Source of the DNA: Simiduia aestuariiviva
GTDB lineage: Bacteria > Pseudomonadota > Gammaproteobacteria > Pseudomonadales > Cellvibrionaceae
Assembly (NCBI RefSeq): GCF_014192475.1
Contig: NZ_JACHXZ010000001.1
Location: forward strand, 62,001 to 126,000
Length of the DNA stretch: 64,000 bases
Reading direction: 5' to 3'
A program made the position numbers and the translations under genes. The notes under the pieces were generated by a model. The model searched no databases and was not told where the DNA came from. It saw nothing but the letters and a program-made list of their open reading frames with translations. How positions within the stretch are numbered: the stretch's first letter is position 1; every line of letters starts with the position of its first letter. Shown here piece by piece: positions 1 to 6,941 of the stretch.

Positions 1-1
1 A

Positions 2-70
2 CATAACGCCCGCAACAAACGCGAGCGTAGCGAGTCGAGGGCGACAGCCCGTTTTGGTTGCGTTTGTTAT
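2..70 (-). other. attC recombination site 1
   Basis: On the minus strand the site opens with TAACAAACGCAACC and closes with GCGTTTGTTGCGGGCGTTA. The arms AACAAACGC and GCGTTTGTT are exact complements, and the terminal GTTAT resembles the R' core (GTTRRRY-like). It follows directly on the gene ending at 67, whose TAA stop lies in the site. Confidence 0.8.
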
Positions 71-393
71 GAGCCATTAACTATTTCTGCTATACCGAGT
101 AAAGTAGCCAAAACAGCTAGCAAAGAATATAAATATATCGATACTTTAAACATTATTGGATCGGATTTCTTAGTATATGTTCCAGCCGACCATAGATAGA
201 TTTCTCCATTTATTGCCCCACTCAAAATATAGACAAGAAAATATATCGAACCAAAAACTGCCCAGGAAGCAAGGACTTTGTCGGTGGGGGAGCCGTCGTT
301 AAAGACAATAGATATAATCACACCAACAACAAGTGACGCAACGAAAACAAACGGTGCGATCCTTAGCAATCTAAAAACTAAATGATTGCGCAT
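67..393 (-). CDS. Cassette-borne small membrane protein, unknown function
   Basis: This is a 108-residue protein starting at MRNHLVFR; an in-frame ATG 8 codons upstream lies within attC 2, so the inner ATG is preferred. Three hydrophobic segments are visible at about residues 10-32, 43-64 and 84-106, so it is probably an inner-membrane protein. The TAA stop is the first triplet of attC 1, the typical cassette arrangement. Base composition is clearly more AT-rich than the core genes to the right, consistent with acquisition. I recognise no family. Coding status is supported by the membrane pattern and cassette position only. Confidence 0.6.
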   Translation of the reverse strand: MRNHLVFRLLRIAPFVFVASLVVGVIISIVFNDGSPTDKVLASWAVFGSIYFLVYILSGAINGEIYLWSAGTYTKKSDPIMFKVSIYLYSLLAVLATLLGIAEIVNGS

Positions 394-414
394 ACTTCCC
401 CCAGCGCTCCAGCT

Positions 415-486
415 CATAACGCCGACAGCAGGGGCAAAAGCCAGAGCGAAGCGGCGGTTTTTGTCCCTCTGGCTGGCCTTGTTACA
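415..486 (-). other. attC recombination site 2
   Basis: On the minus strand the site runs from TAACAAGGCCAGCCAGAG to CTGTCGGCGTTATG. The internal arms GCCAGAG and CTCTGGC pair across a central loop. It lies directly downstream of the gene that ends at 488. Confidence 0.8.
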
Positions 487-487
487 T

Positions 488-946
488 TCAGTTGCAGTGC
501 TTGCGTAGGAAATTTGAACCCACAGCCCACACCACCTCGCTTTGCCTCATATGGCCAGTATGAACTCTCAAATTTTCCGTTGCATACTCACCATTATTCA
601 GCTTTTTAGCATCGAACCCAAAGATTAAATTGTCTTTTACGGTACCTAGCTGCTCACGTAGCTTAGATACTGAGTCCAAAAAATTAGCATACCGGACTTT
701 TGAATCTAAAACTTGGCCAAAATTAATAGCGTTGTCTATTAAGCACTCAGGTCGATAGCGTATATGTAGCACTACATTTTTTGGAGGATCAGGCTCCGGC
801 AACCAAGATAGTCCGTGATTTATGAACTCAAATCTATAGTGATCTTTCTCTAATTCTTCAAACGAAATAGGAGTGACATTGATAAAAAGAATACTCGCCA
901 GTGCGCTGCTGGATACAAGGCTTGCGATTATGGCGAGTAATATCTT
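488..946 (-). CDS. Cassette-borne secreted or periplasmic protein, unknown function
   Basis: The chosen start MKILLAIIASLVSSSALA gives 152 residues; the longer reading would run into attC 3. The N-terminus is a clear Sec signal peptide (lysine, hydrophobic core, SALA cleavage region), so the product is probably periplasmic. The mature part has a single Cys pair (ECLID early and KHC near the C-terminus) and no family I recognise. The TGA stop lies just before attC 2 (415-486), which makes gene plus attC one cassette. AT-rich relative to the core genome. Confidence 0.65.
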   Translation of the reverse strand, partial: KILLAIIASLVSSSALASILFINVTPISFEELEKDHYRFEFINHGLSWLPEPDPPKNVVLHIRYRPECLIDNAINFGQVLDSKVRYANFLDSVSKLREQLGTVKDNLIFGFDAKKLNNGEYATENLRVHTGHMRQSEVVWAVGSNFLRKHCN

Positions 947-953
947 CATAGAA

Positions 954-1011
954 TGTAACGCCGCAAACAGGGGCGCGCGTTTAGCGCGTCCCTGCTGCTT
1001 TGCCTTGTTAA
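954..1011 (-). other. attC recombination site 3
   Basis: On the minus strand it reads TAACAAGGCAAAGCAGCAGG to TTTGCGGCGTTACAT, with arms GCAGGG/CCCCTG and a GC-rich GCGCG stem. It is the shortest of the three sites (about 58 bp) and has the same orientation as the others. It should terminate a cassette whose gene lies above 1011. Confidence 0.75.
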
Positions 1012-1205
1012 GGTGCGACACGACCAGCCTCTTTGAAACACGTTGCGAAGCGGTAGCGAAGCCACACCTTGATTATTTTTACCGCAAGAATGCCACAACT
1101 TGCACTACTGCGGAACCATAAAGGTAAACCGAAAGATGCTACAATCTTGCTGCACCTACGGACCATATTTTGGCACGGGGAGAAACTGCGATTTTGACGC
1201 GGCAC
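1008..1205 (-). CDS. Possible cassette ORF, 65 residues, unknown
   Basis: This short ORF ends with a TAA that is exactly the first triplet of attC 3, the same stop/attC relationship as the gene at 67-393. That position is the only support for it. The product is Cys- and Arg-rich with one weakly hydrophobic stretch, has no recognisable domain and could be spurious. It may also be the remnant of a cassette gene. Confidence 0.3.
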   Translation of the reverse strand: MPRQNRSFSPCQNMVRRCSKIVASFGLPLWFRSSASCGILAVKIIKVWLRYRFATCFKEAGRVAP

Positions 1206-1256
1206 ACTTCCTGATACCGGATACTTCGATTTTACTACCGATATTTATCTTGGCAG

Positions 1257-1502
1257 CTATCTCATAAAGCAGAGCACTTTAACAGCCTTATTCAATGCCT
1301 CGAAGGCGTAATATATTACGCCTTCGAGGCACATATCCAGAGCTGGACTTTCGCACCAGACCAAACTCCCGTTAATTTTCAATAACTTACCACATTTGAT
1401 TTCGTAGGGCGTAAAATAATGCGCCTCCGAGACATATATCACGCGAGCGGCCTTTCCGCCCCTTACGCACTGGCTACAGTCGTGCAATCCACTCACCACC
1501 AA
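1257..1502 (-). CDS. Doubtful 81-residue ORF over palindromic repeats
   Basis: The ORF spans the palindrome at 1296-1331 and its diverged copy at 1403-1437, so parts of its sequence are dictated by repeats. It has an N-terminal HDCSQC motif but no signal, membrane segment or known domain. I list it because it is the only ORF of any length on this strand here. The rest of 1206-1669 shows no gene: it holds the repeats and a small hairpin before the CDF gene. Confidence 0.2.
   Translation of the reverse strand: MVVSGLHDCSQCVRGGKAARVIYVSEAHYFTPYEIKCGKLLKINGSLVWCESPALDMCLEGVIYYAFEALNKAVKVLCFMR
1296..1331. repeat. Perfect 36-bp palindrome
   Basis: The left half TGCCTCGAAGGCGTAATA (1296-1313) is followed immediately by its exact reverse complement (1314-1331), with no loop. 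It could extrude as a cruciform, act as a protein-binding site or be a terminator-like or REP-like element. Confidence 0.9.
1403..1437. repeat. Diverged second copy of the palindromic element
   Basis: The segment from CGTAGGGCGTAAAATAAT to CGAGACATAT aligns with 1301-1336, with a handful of substitutions and one missing base, and keeps a weaker inverted repeat. Two copies about 70 bp apart suggest a small repeat family beside the cassette array. Confidence 0.6.
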
Positions 1503-1571
1503 TGAAACGGATCACTCACTCATAGGGCTGCCTATACCCCGTACTTTTCTAGCCTGACTAATACCCAAGCT

Positions 1572-1595
1572 CCCCAACACCTAATCCCGTTGGGG
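1572..1595. other. Small hairpin upstream of the CDF gene
   Basis: CCCCAAC (1572-1578) pairs with GTTGGGG (1589-1595) across a 10-base loop. It has no T-run, so it is more likely a leader or boundary structure than a terminator. Confidence 0.35.
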
Positions 1596-1669
1596 CAGTG
1601 CTCAGTCGCGCACAACCGACTAGACTGGTGTCAGTAGAGGTCGGACTATCACAACATCGGGAGCGGGTT

Positions 1670-2590
1670 ATGCAGAAAGAAAAACGCATGCGCAAGGAGC
1701 AAAAGGCACTGCGCATATCGCTCGTGGGCGTGGTGTTTTTTGTGGTGCTCGCGCTCGGTTTTGCGATTTTCACCAAGTCGGATGCGATCTTATTCGACGG
1801 TATCTATTCACTGATCTCTTTCGCCACGGCACTGCTGACCATGCGTGTGGCGAAGCTCGCAGAGCGGCCGGACGACGATCAATTTCATTTTGGCTACACC
1901 ACCCTTGAACCCACGCTGAACTTATTCAAATCCCTGATTACCATCGTGGTGTGTGTATACGCCGCCGTTGAGGCTACCCAGCGACTGCTGGCCGGCGGCA
2001 CCGAGGCGGCTTACGGCTGGGCAGTGGTGTATGGTTGCCTAGCCACGAGCGGCTGCTTTGTGGTGGCGTTGCTGTTGCGTAAATACGGGCGTGATTGCCG
2101 CTCGGACCTGGTGAATGTGGAATCCAAGGCTTGGTTTGTTGATAGTCTGCTAAGCGCCTCTGTGTTGCTCGGGTTTTTGTTTGCCTGGGGCCTTACCAAA
2201 ACTGAATACGCCCACTGGGCGCCTTACGTAGACCCGATCTTATTGATCGGTATTATCCTGTTGGCACTGCCCATCCCTGGGCGCATTTTTTTGGACAGCC
2301 TGCGAGAAATTATAGTGATGGCACCGCCTGAATCGGTGGTGGATGAAATTGGCGAGCGGCTGCGCCCCACCTTGGCGGTCGTGCCCCACGAGCTCATTGA
2401 ATACCGCGTGAACAAGCGTGGGCGCAATACCTACTTGCTGGTGCATGTGCTTGTGGCGGCAGATTTTAAGCTGCAATCCATAGAGGCCCTCGATGATATT
2501 CGGCGTGAAAGCAGCCGGCAAATGAAGGCCTGGAACCCGGAGATTGTGATGGATGTACTGTTTGTACGGGATAAATCGCTGATTTACTAA
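1670..2590 (+). CDS. Cation diffusion facilitator (CDF) family transporter with altered metal site
   Basis: A 306-residue inner-membrane protein expected to export divalent metal ions (or a related cation) by proton antiport. The start at ATG 1670 is chosen because GGGAGCGGG lies just upstream; the longer reading has no such site. About six membrane segments fill residues 14-220, followed by a cytoplasmic domain. The segment with FDGIYSLIS corresponds to the TM2 DxxxD motif of FieF but has D43 and then S47. The TM5 HxxxD motif is replaced by A154 and D158. Two of the four usual transport ligands are therefore missing, so Zn/Fe specificity should not be assumed. It resembles the 'predicted Co/Zn/Cd transporter' branch more than FieF. 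It stands alone, with no metal regulator beside it. Confidence 0.8.
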   Translation: MQKEKRMRKEQKALRISLVGVVFFVVLALGFAIFTKSDAILFDGIYSLISFATALLTMRVAKLAERPDDDQFHFGYTTLEPTLNLFKSLITIVVCVYAAVEATQRLLAGGTEAAYGWAVVYGCLATSGCFVVALLLRKYGRDCRSDLVNVESKAWFVDSLLSASVLLGFLFAWGLTKTEYAHWAPYVDPILLIGIILLALPIPGRIFLDSLREIIVMAPPESVVDEIGERLRPTLAVVPHELIEYRVNKRGRNTYLLVHVLVAADFKLQSIEALDDIRRESSRQMKAWNPEIVMDVLFVRDKSLIY

Positions 2591-2729
2591 AAGGGATTTG
2601 TTTTAATAGCGCCAATGTTTCGGCAGGGTATGCAAGCTACGCTAATCGTGATGAATTTGATTGCCGGTGAACGAAACCGGTAAACGCATTATTAACAATT
2701 TATAAAAGTTTTGTAAAAAAGTACACACC

Positions 2730-3047
2730 ATGATCAAACACCTGATGATTGCAGGCATCTGCCTGGCCATGGCAAGCCCGATTGCCTACGGCAAAAAAGA
2801 TAAAGACCAAAATGAGGCCCTGCCACCGGGCTTGCAAAAGAAAGTGAATCAAGGCAAGCCACTGCCACCAGGCTGGGAGAAAAAGCTCTCCCGTGGAGAC
2901 AGGCTAAATGACGATATTTACGCCCGTGGCCGCGTGGTGGTCCCCATCGGCCGTGATGGCAGTGTCACCATTGAAGTGGATGGCCGCCTCATACGCCTGC
3001 ACGAAAAAACCCGCGAGATTCTGGACATTCTAACGCCTCATCATTGA
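2730..3047 (+). CDS. RcnB/CigR-like small periplasmic protein
   Basis: This 105-residue protein has a Sec signal peptide (residues 1-21, ending AYG). Charged repeats follow, built around LPPGLQKK and LPPGWEKK, and a C-terminal segment contains GRVVVPIG and DGRLIRL. The paired 'PPG-x-x-K-K' motifs are typical of the RcnB/CigR group of periplasmic proteins, some of which affect nickel/cobalt homeostasis or virulence. The precise role here is unknown. A functional tie to the CDF transporter upstream (140 bp away, same strand) is possible but not demonstrated. Confidence 0.65.
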   Translation: MIKHLMIAGICLAMASPIAYGKKDKDQNEALPPGLQKKVNQGKPLPPGWEKKLSRGDRLNDDIYARGRVVVPIGRDGSVTIEVDGRLIRLHEKTREILDILTPHH

Positions 3048-3216
3048 GTATTTGTAAGTTTAATGATTTGGCGGGGAGGGTTGATTCGGCCGGGCTTCCC
3101 CACGTCATCGCTTAGGTCGACGCTGCCAATCGTTAGTTTTACTCAGTTGATCTCATTTGCCTAGCGTATGTTAAGTTAGATCAATAGGATGCAAATTTAT
3201 CAGGCTGGATTATCTA

Positions 3217-3726
3217 ATGAAAAAGAAAGTGTTGGGGTTAGTCATAGTTGCGCTCAGTGTGCTAGCAGTGCAATCATCATTCGCGGATGATCAGTTATAT
3301 TACATCGAAGGTGATGCGCCTGCAGGAACCAAGTTTAAGGTAAAGGAGCTGGTTTCTAGAATACCGCTTAACAAGGCTTACCATGCGTTAACCGAGCGCC
3401 AGCAGCAGATATTTAGAGAAAACTACGCAGGAATTCCTGATAGTCAAATACCTCCTTTCCCTTCGAAGGGGTTAGAGTCAATTTATTTACCCATTCTAGA
3501 AGCCCATCGAAGAATGCCGCGTGATGGTGAGATTTTTGCGATTGCCATAGTCGATGGTAAGGGGAGAACACGTAAAGTAGACGTGTATAAAGCGCCTAAT
3601 CAAACGATTGCTCAAATAGTGTCGGCGGTGCTTTTTGAAACCAAATTTGATGCCGGCGTTTGTGACGGCAAGCCATGTGCTATGGAGTTTCCATTAGAAA
3701 TGAAGCTTCAGGCGACCATCCGCTGA
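3217..3726 (+). CDS. Secreted protein with TonB C-terminal-like region, unknown function
   Basis: A 169-residue protein with a Sec signal peptide (MKKKVLGLVIVALSVLA... cleaved near SSFA). The last 70 residues contain AIVDGKGRTRKVDVYKAP, then an alternating beta/alpha/beta pattern ending LEMKLQATIR, which resembles the fold of TonB/TolA C-terminal domains. Unlike real TonB there is no retained membrane anchor and no proline-rich linker. A Cys pair (VCDGKPC) near the C-terminus could form a disulphide in the periplasm. Flanking DNA is AT-rich. The next gene (4035-5309, opposite strand) also carries a TonB-C domain. Function unknown. Confidence 0.5.
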   Translation: MKKKVLGLVIVALSVLAVQSSFADDQLYYIEGDAPAGTKFKVKELVSRIPLNKAYHALTERQQQIFRENYAGIPDSQIPPFPSKGLESIYLPILEAHRRMPRDGEIFAIAIVDGKGRTRKVDVYKAPNQTIAQIVSAVLFETKFDAGVCDGKPCAMEFPLEMKLQATIR

Positions 3727-4034
3727 TAGTAGTAGGCAGATAGCCCCCTAACCTGAAATGCATTGAATGTTTTTGTTGGTGACGGCTTTATTTAGGTCGC
3801 AGTTTACTGTGCAACTTTCCGGGAGCTTATCTTTGGGCACTAATGCGTTTTTATGGTGTTGTTGGTCTCTATAGATTCTGTCACTAACACATTCAGATCA
3901 GCAAAGATCTTACTCGATTGACGTAGAAATTCCTGCTTCCAAGTTCCGTTGGCCCGTTTAGCCAATGCAATCTAGTTGTAGCTATAAAAAGGCGAGCCTT
4001 GTGCTCGCCTTTTTATTGTCAATGGCCTGCAAGA
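3727..4034. other. Intergenic region between convergent genes
   Basis: No ORF worth reporting is visible in these 308 bases. The only structured element is the strong terminator at 3986-4014 near its right end. Confidence 0.6.
3986..4014. terminator. Bidirectional intrinsic terminator
   Basis: AAAAAGGCGAGC pairs with GCTCGCCTTTTT across a 5-base loop. The A-run and T-run flank the stem on both sides, so it can stop transcription from the genes on either side, which converge here. Confidence 0.85.
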
Positions 4035-5309
4035 TTAGAGTGGCAAATCGTAGTAGAGCGTTGTTTCAAACTCGAACGGATCGGCCTCTAGCCCCGTGGG
4101 TGGCGGTGTAAACGGCTGGGCGTTGCCAACGGCTTCTAGCGCTTGCTCGTTGAACATGTTGTGCTTCGAGGGTTCTACGATATCTATTTTTAACAAAGTG
4201 CCGTTGCTATCGAGGGTAATGGCTAGGCGCACTGAGCCCTCGGCGCGACGTGTGAACGCCCGCTGGGGAATGTGTTTGTGGACGTTGATTTCACGATTTA
4301 GGCGCATCAAATAATCTTGCCGCAATAGCAGTCGAATGGCTTCTTGTTCTTCCGTTAGGGTCGGCTCGGGTTGCGCCTTGGCGACTGTGGGTGCCGGCTG
4401 AGGCTCGGGTTTGGGCTCGACTTTGGGTTGAGGCTTCGGTTGAGGCTTGGCTTGAGGCGTTTGTTTTGCCACAGGCGCGGGGGCCTTGGCTGCGACTTTT
4501 GGTTCCGCTTTGGCCGTCACTGTGGGTTCGGGCTTGGGTGCAGGTTTACTGACGGGCAGCGGAACTGGCTTGGCGACCGGCTTTGCCACAGGGGCGGCGA
4601 CGACTTTCGGTTTGGGTTGCTCGGCTTTGGCTACCGGCGCTGGCGCAGGTTTGGCGGCAACGGCTTGCGGCGCATTTTGCTGGCGTATGGCCGCGGCGAC
4701 TTGGGCGCGGCGGTCGGCGCTGGGGTTAGCCCCATCGTAGAGGGCGCGGATGTCGGCGTCGGCAGTTTCCTGGCCTAAAATCTCCCGCTTGAAGCGGCTG
4801 GAGATGGGCACTTGGCCAATCCAGGTAGAGAGCAGCATGCGGTAGTAATCTGGGGCTTCAAAGCTCGCCACTTGCTCGCCATTGAGGTGCATGGTGACTT
4901 TGCTATTGCCGTCAAAGTGAAATGCTAGGTGATCATTGGGCTGTAATTCCACCGGCAGTGCGCTGCGACTGCGGGAGATGAAGCTGGCGTTTTTGGCGAG
5001 CTTTTGGGCGTCAGTGTTGACCGCGATGGCATCGGCGAGCAATTTGAAAAAACGGCGGTTGTTGATGCGGTCGGAAATGATCCGGTACTCCATGGTGGAG
5101 GCGGGTGTTTTGCCGAGCAGCTCGCGCGCATCAGGTCTGTCTGGGGTTTCTAGGCGCGCGGCAAATTGGGGCTGATTAGACTGAATTAATGCGGAATATT
5201 GATTGTTTTGCGCGACCGCAGTGGTGGCGCCGCCTACTGCCGCTGCGGCTAATAGCAAGCGCAGTACTAACAATTGGTTGGCTTGCCAAAAACGGTTCAA
5301 ATACTTCAT
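4035..5309 (-). CDS. Chalcone-isomerase-like domain fused to a TonB C-terminal domain
   Basis: A 424-residue exported protein. Residues 1-34 form a signal peptide or anchor ending in VAQ. Residues about 60-180 match the bacterial chalcone-isomerase-like pattern: RIISDRINNRRFFK, then a 'ND-hLAFHF' strand, HLNGEQVASF, and YYRMLLSTWIGQVPIS followed by REILGQ. Residues about 215-325 are a long Ala/Pro/Lys linker of repeated 'KPxPKPE' type units, as in periplasm-spanning TonB/TolA linkers. Residues about 340-424 are a TonB-type domain (EGSVRLAITLDSNGTLLKID, then FTPPPTG). A bacterial CHI-like protein is not expected to isomerise chalcones. The combination suggests an envelope protein that reaches across the periplasm. 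It is divergent from the symporter at 5523. Confidence 0.7.
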   Translation of the reverse strand: MKYLNRFWQANQLLVLRLLLAAAAVGGATTAVAQNNQYSALIQSNQPQFAARLETPDRPDARELLGKTPASTMEYRIISDRINNRRFFKLLADAIAVNTDAQKLAKNASFISRSRSALPVELQPNDHLAFHFDGNSKVTMHLNGEQVASFEAPDYYRMLLSTWIGQVPISSRFKREILGQETADADIRALYDGANPSADRRAQVAAAIRQQNAPQAVAAKPAPAPVAKAEQPKPKVVAAPVAKPVAKPVPLPVSKPAPKPEPTVTAKAEPKVAAKAPAPVAKQTPQAKPQPKPQPKVEPKPEPQPAPTVAKAQPEPTLTEEQEAIRLLLRQDYLMRLNREINVHKHIPQRAFTRRAEGSVRLAITLDSNGTLLKIDIVEPSKHNMFNEQALEAVGNAQPFTPPPTGLEADPFEFETTLYYDLPL

Positions 5310-5522
5310 TCAGTTGCCTTATGTTGCGAATTCAAGGGTGCCCCAGCGAGGCTTGAGCAGGTTTGCCTAATGCCTTTAGGTTAGACGACAATCGCCATTT
5401 TCGCTGCTGCACAATTATTGTGCAAGTTTGCCCTCTGGCCGGCTAACCAAAAGGGGGAGTGTGAATACGCGGGCCCTTGGGTAGACTGGTGCGCATTCTT
5501 ATAACAGCCGAGAGACGGATTC

Positions 5523-6941
5523 ATGCTACTCGAGTTTATTGCACTGTATTTGGTGATGTCTGTGGCGTTGGGGCTGTACGCGTCGCGCAAGGTTAGCAGC
5601 ACTGAGGATTACGTGAGCGCCGGCCGCAGCCTGCCCTTGGCGGTGGTGATGGCCATGGTATTCGCCACCTGGTTTGGCGCCGAGACAGTGCTGGGTATTC
5701 CCGCAACCTTTATGGCCGATGATTTGGGTGGCCTGATATCGGACCCCTTTGGCACCACCTTGTGCTTGATCTTCTTCGGGCTGTTTTTGGCCAGACCACT
5801 GTACCGCATGCACCTGCTGACTATTGGCGACTACTACCGTAGCCGCTATAACCGCCCCATTGAGATGTCGGTGAGCCTCGCCATTGCCGCCTCCTATTTG
5901 GGGTGGGTGTCCGCGCAGGTGGTAGCGCTTGGGCTGGTGTTTAGCGTGCTGACCGAGGGCGTGATCACCATGGAGCAGGGTATTTTGCTCGGCACATTTA
6001 TCGTCACCCTCTATACGCTGTTTGGCGGCATGTGGTCGGTGGCTTTAACCACCTCCTTTCAGATGGTGGTGATTGTGTTGGGCCTGTTGTGGATTGGCTG
6101 GCTGGTGTCGGACCTCACGGGCGGCGTGGCGCCGGTTATCGAGCATGCACGGGCCGCCGATAAATTTAATTTCTGGCCCGAATGGGAGTGGGCGGCGATC
6201 ATCACCTTTGTGGCGGGGCTGCTCACCATGGCACTGGGCTCCATGCCGCAACAAGATATTTTTCAGCGGGCCAACACGGCCAAGAATGAAAACATTGCCG
6301 TGTGGGGCACGGTGTTAGGTGGCGTGATTTATTTCGTTTTCGCTGCGGTGCCCATGTTCCTCGCCTACTCGGCCAATGTAATTGACCCACAAATGACAAC
6401 GGAGCTAATGGCAAAGGATCCGCAGGAGATTTTGCCCAGCTTAATTCTGAATCATTTGCCGCTGTATGCGCAGGTGATTTTCTATGGCGCACTGTTGTCG
6501 GTCATTATGAGTACGGCGTCGGGTACTATGCTGGCGCCTTCGGTGACCATTTCTGAAAACATTATTAAGGAAATGTTGCCTGAAGATTACTTAAACGACC
6601 GCCAATTTTTGTGGATGACGCGTGCGGTGGTGGTGGTGTTTGCGATACTGGTGGCGTTTTACGCCCTCTATTCTCTAGAGCAGTCCACGTCTATTCACCA
6701 CATGGTGGAGAACGCCTACAAGGTCACCATGGTGATGGCATTGGCACCGCTGTTGGCGGGTATCTACTGGAAAAAGACCAGCAGCTTCGGCGTTGGCTTG
6801 GGCCTCATTGTGGGCGTGTCTGTTTGGATAGTGTCGGAGTGGTTGTGGGCTGACGCTGTGGTGCCGCCCCACTTTTCTGGGTTTTTGGCAGCCACAGCGT
6901 GTTTAATTGCGGGCAGTTTATTTCGACCGGCGACGCGCTAG
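5523..6941 (+). CDS. Sodium:solute symporter (SSS) family transporter
   Basis: A 472-residue inner-membrane protein with about 13 hydrophobic segments from the N-terminus to the end, the usual size for SSS transporters. Typical features are the early YASRKVSSTEDYVSAGRSLP segment and ATWFGAETVLGIPA in TM2. Further along are LTIGDYYRSRYNRP and the GSMPQQDIFQRANTAKN loop (the common 'QR..sakn' SSS signature). The substrate cannot be told from sequence; relatives import amino acids, sugars or carboxylates with Na+. The stop codon overlaps that of the convergent patatin gene in the four bases CTAG at 6938-6941. Confidence 0.88.
   Translation: MLLEFIALYLVMSVALGLYASRKVSSTEDYVSAGRSLPLAVVMAMVFATWFGAETVLGIPATFMADDLGGLISDPFGTTLCLIFFGLFLARPLYRMHLLTIGDYYRSRYNRPIEMSVSLAIAASYLGWVSAQVVALGLVFSVLTEGVITMEQGILLGTFIVTLYTLFGGMWSVALTTSFQMVVIVLGLLWIGWLVSDLTGGVAPVIEHARAADKFNFWPEWEWAAIITFVAGLLTMALGSMPQQDIFQRANTAKNENIAVWGTVLGGVIYFVFAAVPMFLAYSANVIDPQMTTELMAKDPQEILPSLILNHLPLYAQVIFYGALLSVIMSTASGTMLAPSVTISENIIKEMLPEDYLNDRQFLWMTRAVVVVFAILVAFYALYSLEQSTSIHHMVENAYKVTMVMALAPLLAGIYWKKTSSFGVGLGLIVGVSVWIVSEWLWADAVVPPHFSGFLAATACLIAGSLFRPATR

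Larger units (their letters stand above)
1..1205 (-). mobile_element. Edge of an integron gene-cassette array (no integrase in window)
   Basis: Three imperfect inverted-repeat sites with attC character lie at 2-70, 415-486 and 954-1011, all in the same orientation. Read on the minus strand each begins TAACAA and ends GCGTTA, with complementary arms between. Short genes sit between them on the minus strand and two of the three have TAA stops inside the first bases of an attC, as is usual for cassettes. The array must continue to the left of the window. The attI-proximal end should be at the high-coordinate side, but no tyrosine recombinase gene lies between 1.0 and 1.67 kb or elsewhere in the window. 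This is therefore either a CALIN (attC cluster lacking an integrase) or an array whose integrase is elsewhere. Confidence 0.8.

Noticed and set aside
382-609. Plus-strand 75-residue ORF over attC 2
   Set aside because: It overlaps attC 2 and the minus-strand cassette gene and shows no domain or start signal; an antisense shadow.
1012-1669. Integron integrase or attI at the cassette-array boundary
   Set aside because: No tyrosine-recombinase ORF on either strand and no attI-like site could be recognised.
4371-4778. Plus-strand Gly/Leu/Arg-rich ORF opposite the TonB-fusion gene
   Set aside because: Its low-complexity sequence is the reverse strand of the Pro/Lys linker; not a gene.
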